38,502 nucleotides of DNA from a virus. The translations under genes were made by a program, and so were the position numbers. This document shows positions 13,633-21,077 of the stretch, one piece after another (positions within the stretch are counted from its first letter, which is position 1; every line of letters starts with the position of its first letter). The stretch lies in IMG/VR virus record IMGVR_UViG_3300031951_000491, positions 1-38,502 of that record. One strand, written 5' to 3'. The notes under the pieces are model-generated. The model did not search any database, was not told the DNA's origin, and worked only from the letters and a program-made list of their open reading frames with translations.

Positions 13633-15579
13633 ATGAGTCATCAATGGCCCGGTGGCCTGATCCGCAAGACACCTCCCACCCCGGCAGGCCCGTACCAAGA
13701 CGGTGCTGCTCCGGGGGTATGGACGCTAGACCAAGCCGCCTACTGGCTCAAGCAAGGGCTGTGGCCGATTGCGGGCAGTGGTGCTACGCCTGTGGGGTTG
13801 TTTGGAGGTGGCTCAGATGCCAGTCTCGGCATCAATACAATTTCCAAAATTATTATCGCCACAGTTGGTGATGCCACGGACTTCGGTGATTTAACTGTTG
13901 GCCGATTTGATCTTGGATCTTGCGCTTCTTCTGTTCGCGGGCTTTGGGCCAGCGGATACGACTCTTCTGCAAGCGTTAGACAAAACGTCATTGACTATGT
14001 CACCATTGCCTCGGCAGGGAATGCCACAGATTTTGGCGACTTGACGGTGGCCCGCTACGGTGCTTCTGGTCTCTCAAACTATGTGCGTGGCGTATTTAGC
14101 GGCGGCAACACCAGCAGCGGAAACTCCAACATCATCGATTACGTCACAATTGCTTCGACTGGCAATGCTACAGATTTTGGCGATCTTGTAGGCAGCACAG
14201 CAACCAATACTGCTTCTTGTGCGTCTGAAACACGCGGCGTTATTGGGCTGTCTAACACAAGTTTTAGAACCAATATAATAAACTATATCACAATTGCCTC
14301 TACAGGTAACGCTGTGGATTTTGGAGATTTGTTGGCCGCGCAAGCGGGTGCTATGGCATCTTGCGCCTCTGCCACACGAGGCTTGTTTGCGGGTGGAAAT
14401 ACTACAGCAGGCACTATCAATGTCATCCAATACATCACAATCGCGACCACAGGCAATGCTATAGATTTTGGTGACTTGATTCAAAACACAAGATATCTGG
14501 CCGCTTGCTCCTCTGACACAAGAGGCGTATTTGCCGGTGGAGACATTGGCATCAGCACAAAAACAAACGTAATTCAATACGTCACCATTGCTTCCACCGG
14601 CAACGCAACGGACTTTGGCGATTTGCCAACCGCAACTCAGGGACTTGCAGGCTGCTCCTCCGCCGCCGCTGCCGTCCAACCCACGCCGACAAGTTCGCAG
14701 ATGGGGTTGTTTGGAGGTGGTTACACAGCATCTGAACAAGCATCTATTCAATATATCAACATTGCAACGACCGGCAACGCGTACTTGTTTGGTAGCCTCA
14801 CAACGGTTGCTTATACGTTGGGTGCTTGTGCATCGTCTACCCGTGGGATATTTGGTGGCGGCTTGAGGCCCGGTATTTCAAATGTTATTGACTATGTAAC
14901 TATATCTAGCATTGGAAACGCTATTGATTTTGGCGATTTGATTCAAGCGCGTTACTATTTGTCTGGTTGCAGCAATGAAACTCGCGGGGTTTTTGCCGGG
15001 GGCGTAGCAAGTGGTGTAAACGGTTCAAACGTCATCGATTACATCACCATCGCATCAGTCGGCAACGCCACGGACTTTGGTGATTTGACGGGCGGCAATC
15101 AGCGCATGGGATCATGCTCCTCCACAACACGTGGAGTTTGGGCCGGAGGTCAGGGAACTGGATCGTCCAACTTGAACCGTATCGATTACATCACCATAGC
15201 CTCGACAGGAAACGCAACAAACTTTGGCGATCTGACTGTAGCCCGGTTTGCTTTATCAGGTTGTTCTTCGTCCACCAGAGGCGTATTTGGTGGTGGAGTA
15301 AACGATGTGTCCCCCACGTATTACAACGTCATAGACTACATTACCATCGCGTCCACAGGAAACGCAACAGACTTTGGCGATTTGTCGAACACGTCTTACA
15401 ACAACGCTGCCTGTTCTTCAACAACCCGTGGCGTATTTGCCCTTGGAAATAGTAGTGGCACGGTAAATATCATGGACTACATCACAATTGCTTCAACGGG
15501 CAACGCTACAGACTTTGGCGATTTAGCATCAGCCATGACTGATGAAGCAGGAACTTCTAACTGCCACGGTGGCATCTAA
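13633..15579 (+). CDS. Double six-bladed propeller tail protein (648 aa)
   Basis: The N-terminus (MSHQWPGGLIRKTPP, then VWTLDQAAYWLKQGLWPIAG) shares the VWTL...QGLWP segment with the upstream paralogue. Twelve repeats follow. The first six end at about residue 338, where an Ala/Pro/Thr/Ser linker (SSAAAAVQPTPTSSQ) replaces the usual Cys-Ser-Ser-x-T-R-G turn. The second six follow after a fresh MGLFGGG start, of the same type as the first VGLFGGG. The end is SNCHGGI. This is best read as two complete six-bladed propellers joined in one chain by duplication and fusion. Many nearly identical core codons favour recombination between repeats. Confidence 0.75.
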   Translation: MSHQWPGGLIRKTPPTPAGPYQDGAAPGVWTLDQAAYWLKQGLWPIAGSGATPVGLFGGGSDASLGINTISKIIIATVGDATDFGDLTVGRFDLGSCASSVRGLWASGYDSSASVRQNVIDYVTIASAGNATDFGDLTVARYGASGLSNYVRGVFSGGNTSSGNSNIIDYVTIASTGNATDFGDLVGSTATNTASCASETRGVIGLSNTSFRTNIINYITIASTGNAVDFGDLLAAQAGAMASCASATRGLFAGGNTTAGTINVIQYITIATTGNAIDFGDLIQNTRYLAACSSDTRGVFAGGDIGISTKTNVIQYVTIASTGNATDFGDLPTATQGLAGCSSAAAAVQPTPTSSQMGLFGGGYTASEQASIQYINIATTGNAYLFGSLTTVAYTLGACASSTRGIFGGGLRPGISNVIDYVTISSIGNAIDFGDLIQARYYLSGCSNETRGVFAGGVASGVNGSNVIDYITIASVGNATDFGDLTGGNQRMGSCSSTTRGVWAGGQGTGSSNLNRIDYITIASTGNATNFGDLTVARFALSGCSSSTRGVFGGGVNDVSPTYYNVIDYITIASTGNATDFGDLSNTSYNNAACSSTTRGVFALGNSSGTVNIMDYITIASTGNATDFGDLASAMTDEAGTSNCHGGI

Positions 15580-15594
15580 CCCAAGGAGAATCCT

Positions 15595-16437
15595 TTGAAC
15601 GATCTGATCATCAGCAACATGAACACCGCTCTGGCGGTGAAGAAGCCCGAGTACAACCTGATGCTGAAGAACATTCAGGATCGGATGCCTGCCGTCGTGC
15701 GGGACACGAGCAACTTCCACAAGAGCCACAGCCAGTTCATGCAGGTGACTCTGGACGTGACGGCCATTACGCCGATCCGCTCCATTAAGCACACCTTGGC
15801 TGAGATCGACCGTACCCGTGGGGCGCTCCAAGAGGCGTACATCAACCTCCGCAAGAAGCAAAACGACCTCAAGAAGAAGGAGCGTGAACTCGCTTCCTGC
15901 ACGGACGAACTCGACCGGGAACTGCTTGAGATCGAGATTCTGGAGATCAACAGCCACCTTGAGGGCACTCAGAACGCTGTCAACGGCGCCATCCGCAAGA
16001 TGAACTTCTTCGTCAATCAGCACAAGCAACTGCTTGAGAAGGTTGGCCGGGAAGAGATCACGGAAGAGGACTACGAGCGCGAGGAGTCCCGCTACCACAT
16101 CATGACCTGCATGAAGCAGGCTCTGAATGCGGCCCGGTCGCGTAACGGCATGATCGACGAGGGCAACCTGATCTATCTGTTTGACCTGGGCATCAACGCT
16201 GCTCAGGCGCAGGCTGAAGTCTTTGCCTATCTGAACATGGAGAACCAACTCATCTCCAACGGTCAGGCCCCCACGCACGAGATGACGATGCGGTGGTTGG
16301 AAGCGTGTGCCGACAAGTGGGCAGAAGACCCGGCCAAGTTCGCCGCCCGTCGCGGCTTTTCGGTGTTCGACCGTTCGTCTCTGACTAACTCGCCCCTGCT
16401 TGAGCAGGCTCCTGACCCGGATCAGAAGGCGGCGTAA
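15595..16437 (+). CDS. Coiled-coil protein, function unknown (280 aa)
   Basis: The start is TTG at 15595, chosen because AAGGAGAA at 15583-15590 gives a six-base spacing from GGAG; the first ATG (15619) lacks such a site. Residues about 70-170 are strongly charged coiled coil (LQEAYINLRKKQNDLKKKER and LDRELLEIEILEIN). A helical region with MTCMKQALNAARSRNGMIDE and GNLIYLFDLGINAAQAQAEV follows, and the C-terminus is Pro/Asp-rich. No enzyme motif is seen. It directly precedes the glycosyltransferase with a 1-base overlap, so the two are co-translated. A tail-fibre assembly role is possible, not shown. Confidence 0.72.
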   Translation: MNDLIISNMNTALAVKKPEYNLMLKNIQDRMPAVVRDTSNFHKSHSQFMQVTLDVTAITPIRSIKHTLAEIDRTRGALQEAYINLRKKQNDLKKKERELASCTDELDRELLEIEILEINSHLEGTQNAVNGAIRKMNFFVNQHKQLLEKVGREEITEEDYEREESRYHIMTCMKQALNAARSRNGMIDEGNLIYLFDLGINAAQAQAEVFAYLNMENQLISNGQAPTHEMTMRWLEACADKWAEDPAKFAARRGFSVFDRSSLTNSPLLEQAPDPDQKAA

Positions 16438-17171
16438 TGCACTTGGTCATCGGCACCCCCTGCTACGGCGGGATGATGTGTACGGAGTACACGCAGTCTC
16501 TCTTGTCCCTCAAGGAAGCCTGCATCCAGTACGGCATCAAGATGACCTGCATCTTCCTCGGCAACGAGTCCTTGGTGCAGCGGGGCCGGAATACGATTGC
16601 CCACCATTTCCTCAAAATGGAGGACGCCACCCATCTGATGTTCATCGACGCTGACCAGAAGTTCGTGGCGAACGACATCGCCCGGATGGTCAAGGCAGAC
16701 AAGGGGATCATCGGCGGGGCGGTGCCCATGAAGGGCATCAACTGGGAAAAGGTGCGACAGGGGGCGGTGCTGAATCACCCCAACCTATCCAACCTGACCG
16801 GTGTGTTCAACGTGAACAAGTTGCCCGGTCACGAGATGATCGACCCCAATTTGCCGTTCCAAGTCAAGCACGTTGGCACCGGGTTCATGTTGATCCGCCG
16901 CGATGTGTTTGAGAAACTTCAGCCCCATGTGGGTTGGTACACCAATGGTGGGGTGACGATCAAACCCGAGGAAAAGGTCTACGACTACTTCAAGGTTCAG
17001 AACGTAGATAACCAGTTGCTCTCGGAGGACTACAACTTCTGCCACATGTACCGGGAGCATGGCGGACAGGTTTGGGTTGCCCCGTGGTGCGTCCTGGGGC
17101 ACTTTGGCGCATATCTTTTCAGCGGGCAGTACGCCCAACAAGGAGCACTCGATGGCACACCACTGCATTAA
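16437..17171 (+). CDS. Glycosyltransferase, GT-A fold type (244 aa)
   Basis: The protein opens with MHLVIGTPCYGG, a GT-A nucleotide-sugar binding start, followed by IFLGNESLVQRGRNTIAHHF. The DxD metal motif is D71-A-D73 in THLMFIDADQ. Further marks are IIGGAVPMKG near residue 91, GTGFMLIRRDVFEKL near 147, acidic SEDYNFC near 197 and a metal-binding-type LGHFG (H222). Glycosyltransferases of this kind transfer a sugar from a nucleotide donor. The acceptor is unknown: host surface glycan, phage fibre or phage DNA are all possible. The ATG overlaps the upstream stop. Confidence 0.82.
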   Translation: MHLVIGTPCYGGMMCTEYTQSLLSLKEACIQYGIKMTCIFLGNESLVQRGRNTIAHHFLKMEDATHLMFIDADQKFVANDIARMVKADKGIIGGAVPMKGINWEKVRQGAVLNHPNLSNLTGVFNVNKLPGHEMIDPNLPFQVKHVGTGFMLIRRDVFEKLQPHVGWYTNGGVTIKPEEKVYDYFKVQNVDNQLLSEDYNFCHMYREHGGQVWVAPWCVLGHFGAYLFSGQYAQQGALDGTPLH

Positions 17172-17499
17172 GTACCGTCTCAACGCTGACGGCACCGTAC
17201 CTTCTTTCCTCTGCCTGCACCCCGAGGGTGTTGGTGGGGTGTTTGTTGTGGGCGATCCCAACACGCCCAGCCCCCGCGACATGGTGATGATCGGCCTGTC
17301 CGAGAACGACGACACGGGCGATGCTGAAGTCATCCCAACCAAGATCGATCTGCAAACCTATCTGGCCTCTGTGGGCGCAGGATGGACGGAACAAGACCCG
17401 GCAGACCCCAACAATCCCGAGGCTCGGGTGCCGTTCGATTCGGCCAAGTGGGCCAACTGGGTTTGGGATCGTAAGGTTGCCCTCGACGCCGCAGGCTGA
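17152..17499 (+). CDS. Small protein of unknown function (115 aa)
   Basis: The ATG at 17152 is chosen because AAGGAG at 17140-17145 lies six bases upstream; a longer in-frame start at 17059 lacks a site and would overlap the glycosyltransferase heavily. The body is MAHHCIKYRLNADGTVPSFL then a Gly/Val-rich strand region (GVGGVFVVGDPNTPSPRDMV) and DLQTYLASVGAGWTEQDPAD. The end is rich in Trp/Ala/Asp (WANWVWDRKVALDAAG). I recall similar short proteins in phage genomes without a role. It sits between the glycosyltransferase and the lysis genes. Confidence 0.7.
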   Translation: MAHHCIKYRLNADGTVPSFLCLHPEGVGGVFVVGDPNTPSPRDMVMIGLSENDDTGDAEVIPTKIDLQTYLASVGAGWTEQDPADPNNPEARVPFDSAKWANWVWDRKVALDAAG

Positions 17500-17501
17500 T
17501 C

Positions 17502-17930
17502 ATGGAAGAGGCCCGCAACATCAATCACGAGATTGCCCTGCTGCGTGAGCAGGCTCGGGCCGAACTCAACCGGTTGGAAGCCAACAGCAGCGCCAAAGAG
17601 GTTGCGGGCAAAGCCATCGGCAAGCACGGTCTGGCCTACATTACGGCCATCGTGGTGATTGGTGTCGGGTCTTCCGTTGTGCTGGAGAACGAGAAAATTG
17701 CCGCCGTCATGGGCCTGCTGGGTGCTGCGCTCACGGCCCTGATCTCCATGCTCAACGGCATCGCGGGTGCTACGCCCAAGGAAGAGAAGCCTGAAGTGGC
17801 CATCATCAAGAGCCTGATTGACAAGCTCGACCGGCTAGATCGTTCCGAGCCACCTATGAAGGTGGTGGTTGAAGACAAGGTGGTCATGGTGACTCGTGGC
17901 AACGACACGGTAACGAGCCAGAGGGGTTAA
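17502..17930 (+). CDS. Two-transmembrane protein, candidate holin or lysis accessory (142 aa)
   Basis: A charged N-terminal helix (about residues 1-40) is followed by two hydrophobic segments: about 44-61 (LAYITAIVVIGVGSSVVL) and about 66-88 (IAAVMGLLGAALTALISMLN). A charged C-terminal tail contains KSLIDKLDRLDRSE coiled coil. Two membrane segments, small size and placement directly before a GTA-type holin and endolysin suggest a second holin, an antiholin or another lysis regulator. Lysis genes often occur in such pairs. The N-terminus lacks a signal peptide. Confidence 0.7.
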   Translation: MEEARNINHEIALLREQARAELNRLEANSSAKEVAGKAIGKHGLAYITAIVVIGVGSSVVLENEKIAAVMGLLGAALTALISMLNGIAGATPKEEKPEVAIIKSLIDKLDRLDRSEPPMKVVVEDKVVMVTRGNDTVTSQRG

Positions 17931-17932
17931 GT

Positions 17933-18436
17933 ATGTTGTCACTGATCTCGACCCTTGGCGGTCTGCTGATCTCGGGCCTGCCCAAGTTGATGGAGTATTT
18001 CCAGAACAAGGCAGATCAAGCCCATGAACTGCGTCTGGCCCAGATTCAGACTGAGCGCGAACTCCAGTTGGCAGCGGCAGGATTTGCCGCCCAAGCCCGG
18101 ATGGAAGAGATTCGCACCGAGCAGGTGGCCATGGAGACCGACGCCCGGATGACCGAGGCTGCGTTGGACCACGACAAGAAGGTGCTGGAGAAGGCATCTC
18201 GCTGGGTTGCCAACTACGTCGGCACGGTGCGCCCCACGGTCACCTACCTGTTCGTGCTTGAGTTGATTGCGCTCAACGCTTTCATGGCGTGGTACCTGTG
18301 GAACCACCCGGAACTGATCCGCAGCGTGGAAGATGTGATCCGCTATTCCGACCTGATCTTCTCCAGTGACGAGATGGCCATGCTCGGCGGCATCATTGGC
18401 TTTTGGTTTGGTTCTCGCCAGTGGAATAAGAAGTGA
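17933..18436 (+). CDS. Holin, GTA-type three-transmembrane family-like (167 aa)
   Basis: Hydrophobic segments lie at about residues 1-15 (MLSLISTLGGLLISG), 102-124 (TVTYLFVLELIALNAFMAWY) and 146-160 (EMAMLGGIIGFWFGSRQW). The middle is a long charged helix. The block RWVANYVGTVRPTVTYLFV and the ending GFWFGSR match what I remember of the holin family described from gene transfer agent release (3TM). It should form the membrane lesion that lets the endolysin reach the cell wall. Its stop overlaps the endolysin start (GTGA), so the two are co-translated. Confidence 0.8.
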   Translation: MLSLISTLGGLLISGLPKLMEYFQNKADQAHELRLAQIQTERELQLAAAGFAAQARMEEIRTEQVAMETDARMTEAALDHDKKVLEKASRWVANYVGTVRPTVTYLFVLELIALNAFMAWYLWNHPELIRSVEDVIRYSDLIFSSDEMAMLGGIIGFWFGSRQWNKK

Positions 18437-18936
18437 AACTGAGCAAGGTAGGCGAAGCCCTCATGCACAAGTATGAAGGGTTTAGGAGTAAACCCTACCT
18501 TTGCCCTGCCCACATCTGGACCATTGGCTACGGCCACGTCCTGTACCAAGAGCAGATTCGCTTGCCTGTGATCCGCAAGGAAGGCTACACCGGGGCAATC
18601 AGGAAGGAATACCCGCTGCGAGGAGAAGATCATCGTGTTTGGACCAAGACAGAGATCGATGAACTATTCCATCTGGACGTCCAGACTTTTGAACGTGGTG
18701 TTCTTCGACTTGTTCCCGGCGTACTTGGCCGTCAAGGCGGCTTTGACGCTTTGGTCAGTTTTTCCTTTAATGCAGGGCTAGGCAATCTTCAGCGCAGCCA
18801 GATCAGGATGCGGGCCAACCGAGGCGACTGGGATGGTGCAGCCAATGCGTTCCGGCAGTGGACCATGGGTGGAGGCAAAGTCCTGCCCGGACTGGTCAAA
18901 CGCCGCGAGGCCGAGATTGCCCTTTTCTTGTCTTGA
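18433..18936 (+). CDS. Endolysin, GH24 phage lysozyme (167 aa)
   Basis: The start is GTG at 18433 within GTGA, overlapping the holin stop. The catalytic region has the GH24 E-x8-D/C-x5-T layout: E15 (HKYEGFRSKPYLCP), C24 and T30 (HIWTIGYGH). Cysteine in place of the usual aspartate occurs in many phage lysozymes. A charged insert lies at residues about 40-70, followed by FDALVSFSFNAGLGNL and the basic end LVKRREAEIALF. The enzyme hydrolyses the peptidoglycan glycan chain. No signal peptide or signal-anchor segment is present, so export depends on the holin. Confidence 0.88.
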   Translation: MKLSKVGEALMHKYEGFRSKPYLCPAHIWTIGYGHVLYQEQIRLPVIRKEGYTGAIRKEYPLRGEDHRVWTKTEIDELFHLDVQTFERGVLRLVPGVLGRQGGFDALVSFSFNAGLGNLQRSQIRMRANRGDWDGAANAFRQWTMGGGKVLPGLVKRREAEIALFLS

Positions 18937-18951
18937 CACGAGAATACGGTT

Positions 18952-21075
18952 ATGCCACTCCAGAAAATCCTCTTCAAACCCGGAGTCAACCGCGAAAACA
19001 CTCGGTACACGACCGAAGGGGGTTGGTACGAGTGCGACAAGGTGCGGTTTCGTCAAGGCAATCCTGAGAAGATTGGTGGCTGGACACCCTTCTCAAGCAA
19101 CACGTTTTTGGGCATCTGCCGGTCACTTTGGAACTGGGTGACGCTTGGCGCAGAGAGCTTGGTAGGTGTTGGCACAAACCTGAAGTTCTACATCCTCAAG
19201 GGCAACGATTACTACGACATCACGCCGATCCGCAGGACGGTGGTGCTGACCAACCCGTTCACAGCCACGCTTAACTCCAGCGTCATTACGGTCAGTGAGA
19301 TGGATCATGGCTGTGCGGACGGCGACTACGTGACGTTCAGCGGCGCAGGCATCACGGGGCTTGGTGGCAACATCACCGCAGGGGTGCTGACGGGTACGTT
19401 TCAGATTACGTACCTTGATGAAGACACTTACTCTATTACGGTGTCAGCCACAGCAAATGCCACGGATGTAGCTGGGTCTCCGGGAGGCGGCTCGGTAGTC
19501 ACGCAGTACGAGACCAATACTGGGTCTGCGTTTCAGGTGCCGCTTGTTGGTTGGGGCGCGGGTCCGTGGGGTGGTGGCACGTGGGGTAATGGCCTTGAGA
19601 CTTCGACCAGCCTACAGTTGTGGAACCAGCGCAACTTTGGTGAGGACTTGGTGTATGGCCCTCGTGGCCAAGGCGTGTACTACTGGAACGCCAGCGTGGG
19701 ATACGCCCCCGTGCAGATCACCATCAGTATTGCTGCGCCGGGAGTTATCACGCTACCCGCTGGGTTCTCACTGCCGGATGGCACCGCCATCACATTCACA
19801 TCCACTGGGGCACTGCCCACGGGCCTGACGGTTGGTCAGGTCTACTTCGTTGTGAATTCGACGGGTGGCACATTCAACGTCTCCACTTCCATTGAAGGCG
19901 CTCCGATCACCACGTCCGGCACGCAGTCTGGCATTCAGCGCATTTCGCAGCGGGGAGTTGACCTTGCGGATGCAGGCGATGCAGACGCTCCTCTGTTTCA
20001 GAACTTTATTGAAGTTTCCGACGTGTCTCGGTTTGTGTTGGTGTTTGGCACAAACGACTACGGACAAACATACCTCGATCCCATGCTGATTCGGTGGTCG
20101 GATCAAGAAGACCCCTACACGTGGACGCCCTCAGCAACCAATCAGGCAGGCAGTTTGCGTTTGTCCCAAGGCTCCAAGATTCTCTGTGCGCAACAGATGC
20201 GGCAGGAAATCGTGGTGTTCACCGACTCCTCTATCTATTCTCTCCAGTACGTAGGTGCCCCATTTGTTTGGACAGCACAGATTCTGGGTTCTAACGTGTC
20301 GATTGTTGGCCCGAACGCCAGCGTCGTGGCGTCAGGGCGCACCTACTGGATGGGGGTGGACAAGTTTTACGTGTATGACGGTCGGGTGCAGACGCTTAAC
20401 TGTGACCTGCGCCGCTACGTTTTCTCGGACTTCAACACGTTGCAATCCCAGCAGGTCTACGCCGGTACCAATGAAGGGTTCAACGAAGTCTGGTGGTTCT
20501 ACTGCTCATCGGGCAGCACCGTCATTGACCGCTACGTGATCTACAACTACCTAGAAAATATCTGGTATTACGGCACCATGGGCCGTACAGCATGGCTGGA
20601 TTCCGGCTTGCTGCCTTATCCAATTGCTGCAACCTACAACCATGAGCTTGTGCAACATGAAGATGGGGTGAACGCTACTGATTTGGGCAACATAACGCCT
20701 ATCGAAGCCTACATTTCGTCTTCTGAGTTTGACATTGGCGACGGGCATAACTTTGGGTACATCTGGCGGGTGTTGCCAGACCTGACGTTTACGGGGTCTG
20801 ATACCAGCGCGGGGCAAAGTGGGTCTGGGGTGCCAACTCCTGCGGTTACGATGACCCTCTACCCTCTGCAAAATTCTGGTTCAGGCACGGGCTACCCAGC
20901 GGCAGCAGGCGTTACCAAGGGGTCAAACTACGTCATCACGGAAGAATTCACCGGGCAGGTCTACACCCGCGTGCGTGGACGGCAGTTGATCTTCAAGATT
21001 GCTTCGACTAATCTGGGTACAACGTGGCAGCTTGGTGCGCCGCGTATCGACATTCGTCCTGATGGCCGGAGATAA
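18952..21075 (+). CDS. Tail nozzle-like protein (707 aa)
   Basis: The N-terminal block LFKPGVNRENTRYTTEGGWY continues with ECDKVRFRQGNPEKIGGWTP. Residues about 97-185 and 262-330 are Gly/Thr-rich beta insertions. Later come YGPRGQGVYYWNASVGYAPV, then repeated aromatic strands (VVFTDSSIYSLQYVGAPFVW, GVDKFYVYDGRVQTLNCDLR, RYVFSDFN), typical of a propeller-type protein. From memory the N-terminal FKPGxNRExTxYxxEGGWxxxxxxRFRxGxxEKIGGW signature belongs to nozzle or tail-tubular-B-like proteins of short-tailed phages. It would follow the adaptor in the tail. The ribosome binding site is weak. Confidence 0.74.
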   Translation: MPLQKILFKPGVNRENTRYTTEGGWYECDKVRFRQGNPEKIGGWTPFSSNTFLGICRSLWNWVTLGAESLVGVGTNLKFYILKGNDYYDITPIRRTVVLTNPFTATLNSSVITVSEMDHGCADGDYVTFSGAGITGLGGNITAGVLTGTFQITYLDEDTYSITVSATANATDVAGSPGGGSVVTQYETNTGSAFQVPLVGWGAGPWGGGTWGNGLETSTSLQLWNQRNFGEDLVYGPRGQGVYYWNASVGYAPVQITISIAAPGVITLPAGFSLPDGTAITFTSTGALPTGLTVGQVYFVVNSTGGTFNVSTSIEGAPITTSGTQSGIQRISQRGVDLADAGDADAPLFQNFIEVSDVSRFVLVFGTNDYGQTYLDPMLIRWSDQEDPYTWTPSATNQAGSLRLSQGSKILCAQQMRQEIVVFTDSSIYSLQYVGAPFVWTAQILGSNVSIVGPNASVVASGRTYWMGVDKFYVYDGRVQTLNCDLRRYVFSDFNTLQSQQVYAGTNEGFNEVWWFYCSSGSTVIDRYVIYNYLENIWYYGTMGRTAWLDSGLLPYPIAATYNHELVQHEDGVNATDLGNITPIEAYISSSEFDIGDGHNFGYIWRVLPDLTFTGSDTSAGQSGSGVPTPAVTMTLYPLQNSGSGTGYPAAAGVTKGSNYVITEEFTGQVYTRVRGRQLIFKIASTNLGTTWQLGAPRIDIRPDGRR

Positions 21076-21077
21076 AT

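Larger units (their letters stand above)
11756..15570 (+). repeat. Twenty-four ~150-base kelch-like coding repeats in three genes (6 + 6 + 12)
   Basis: Each unit encodes roughly 50 residues with the core I-D-Y-[IV]-T-I-A-S-T-G-N-A-T-D-F-G-D-L, then a variable part, a Ser/Thr-Arg turn and a Gly-Gly strand. The core is conserved also at DNA level (for example GCAACAGATTTTGG-like strings), while the intervening loops differ freely. The counts are 6, 6 and 12, and gene boundaries fall between whole sets. Confidence 0.8.

Noticed and set aside
11756-15570. Repeated units resembling a CRISPR-like or satellite array
   Set aside because: The units are about 150 bases, lie in frame in three genes and encode a kelch-like repeat; there are no short spacers and no palindromic repeat.
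17059-17151. Upstream start for the 115-residue protein
   Set aside because: It would lie inside the glycosyltransferase gene, without a ribosome binding site, whereas the ATG at 17152 has AAGGAG at the right distance.
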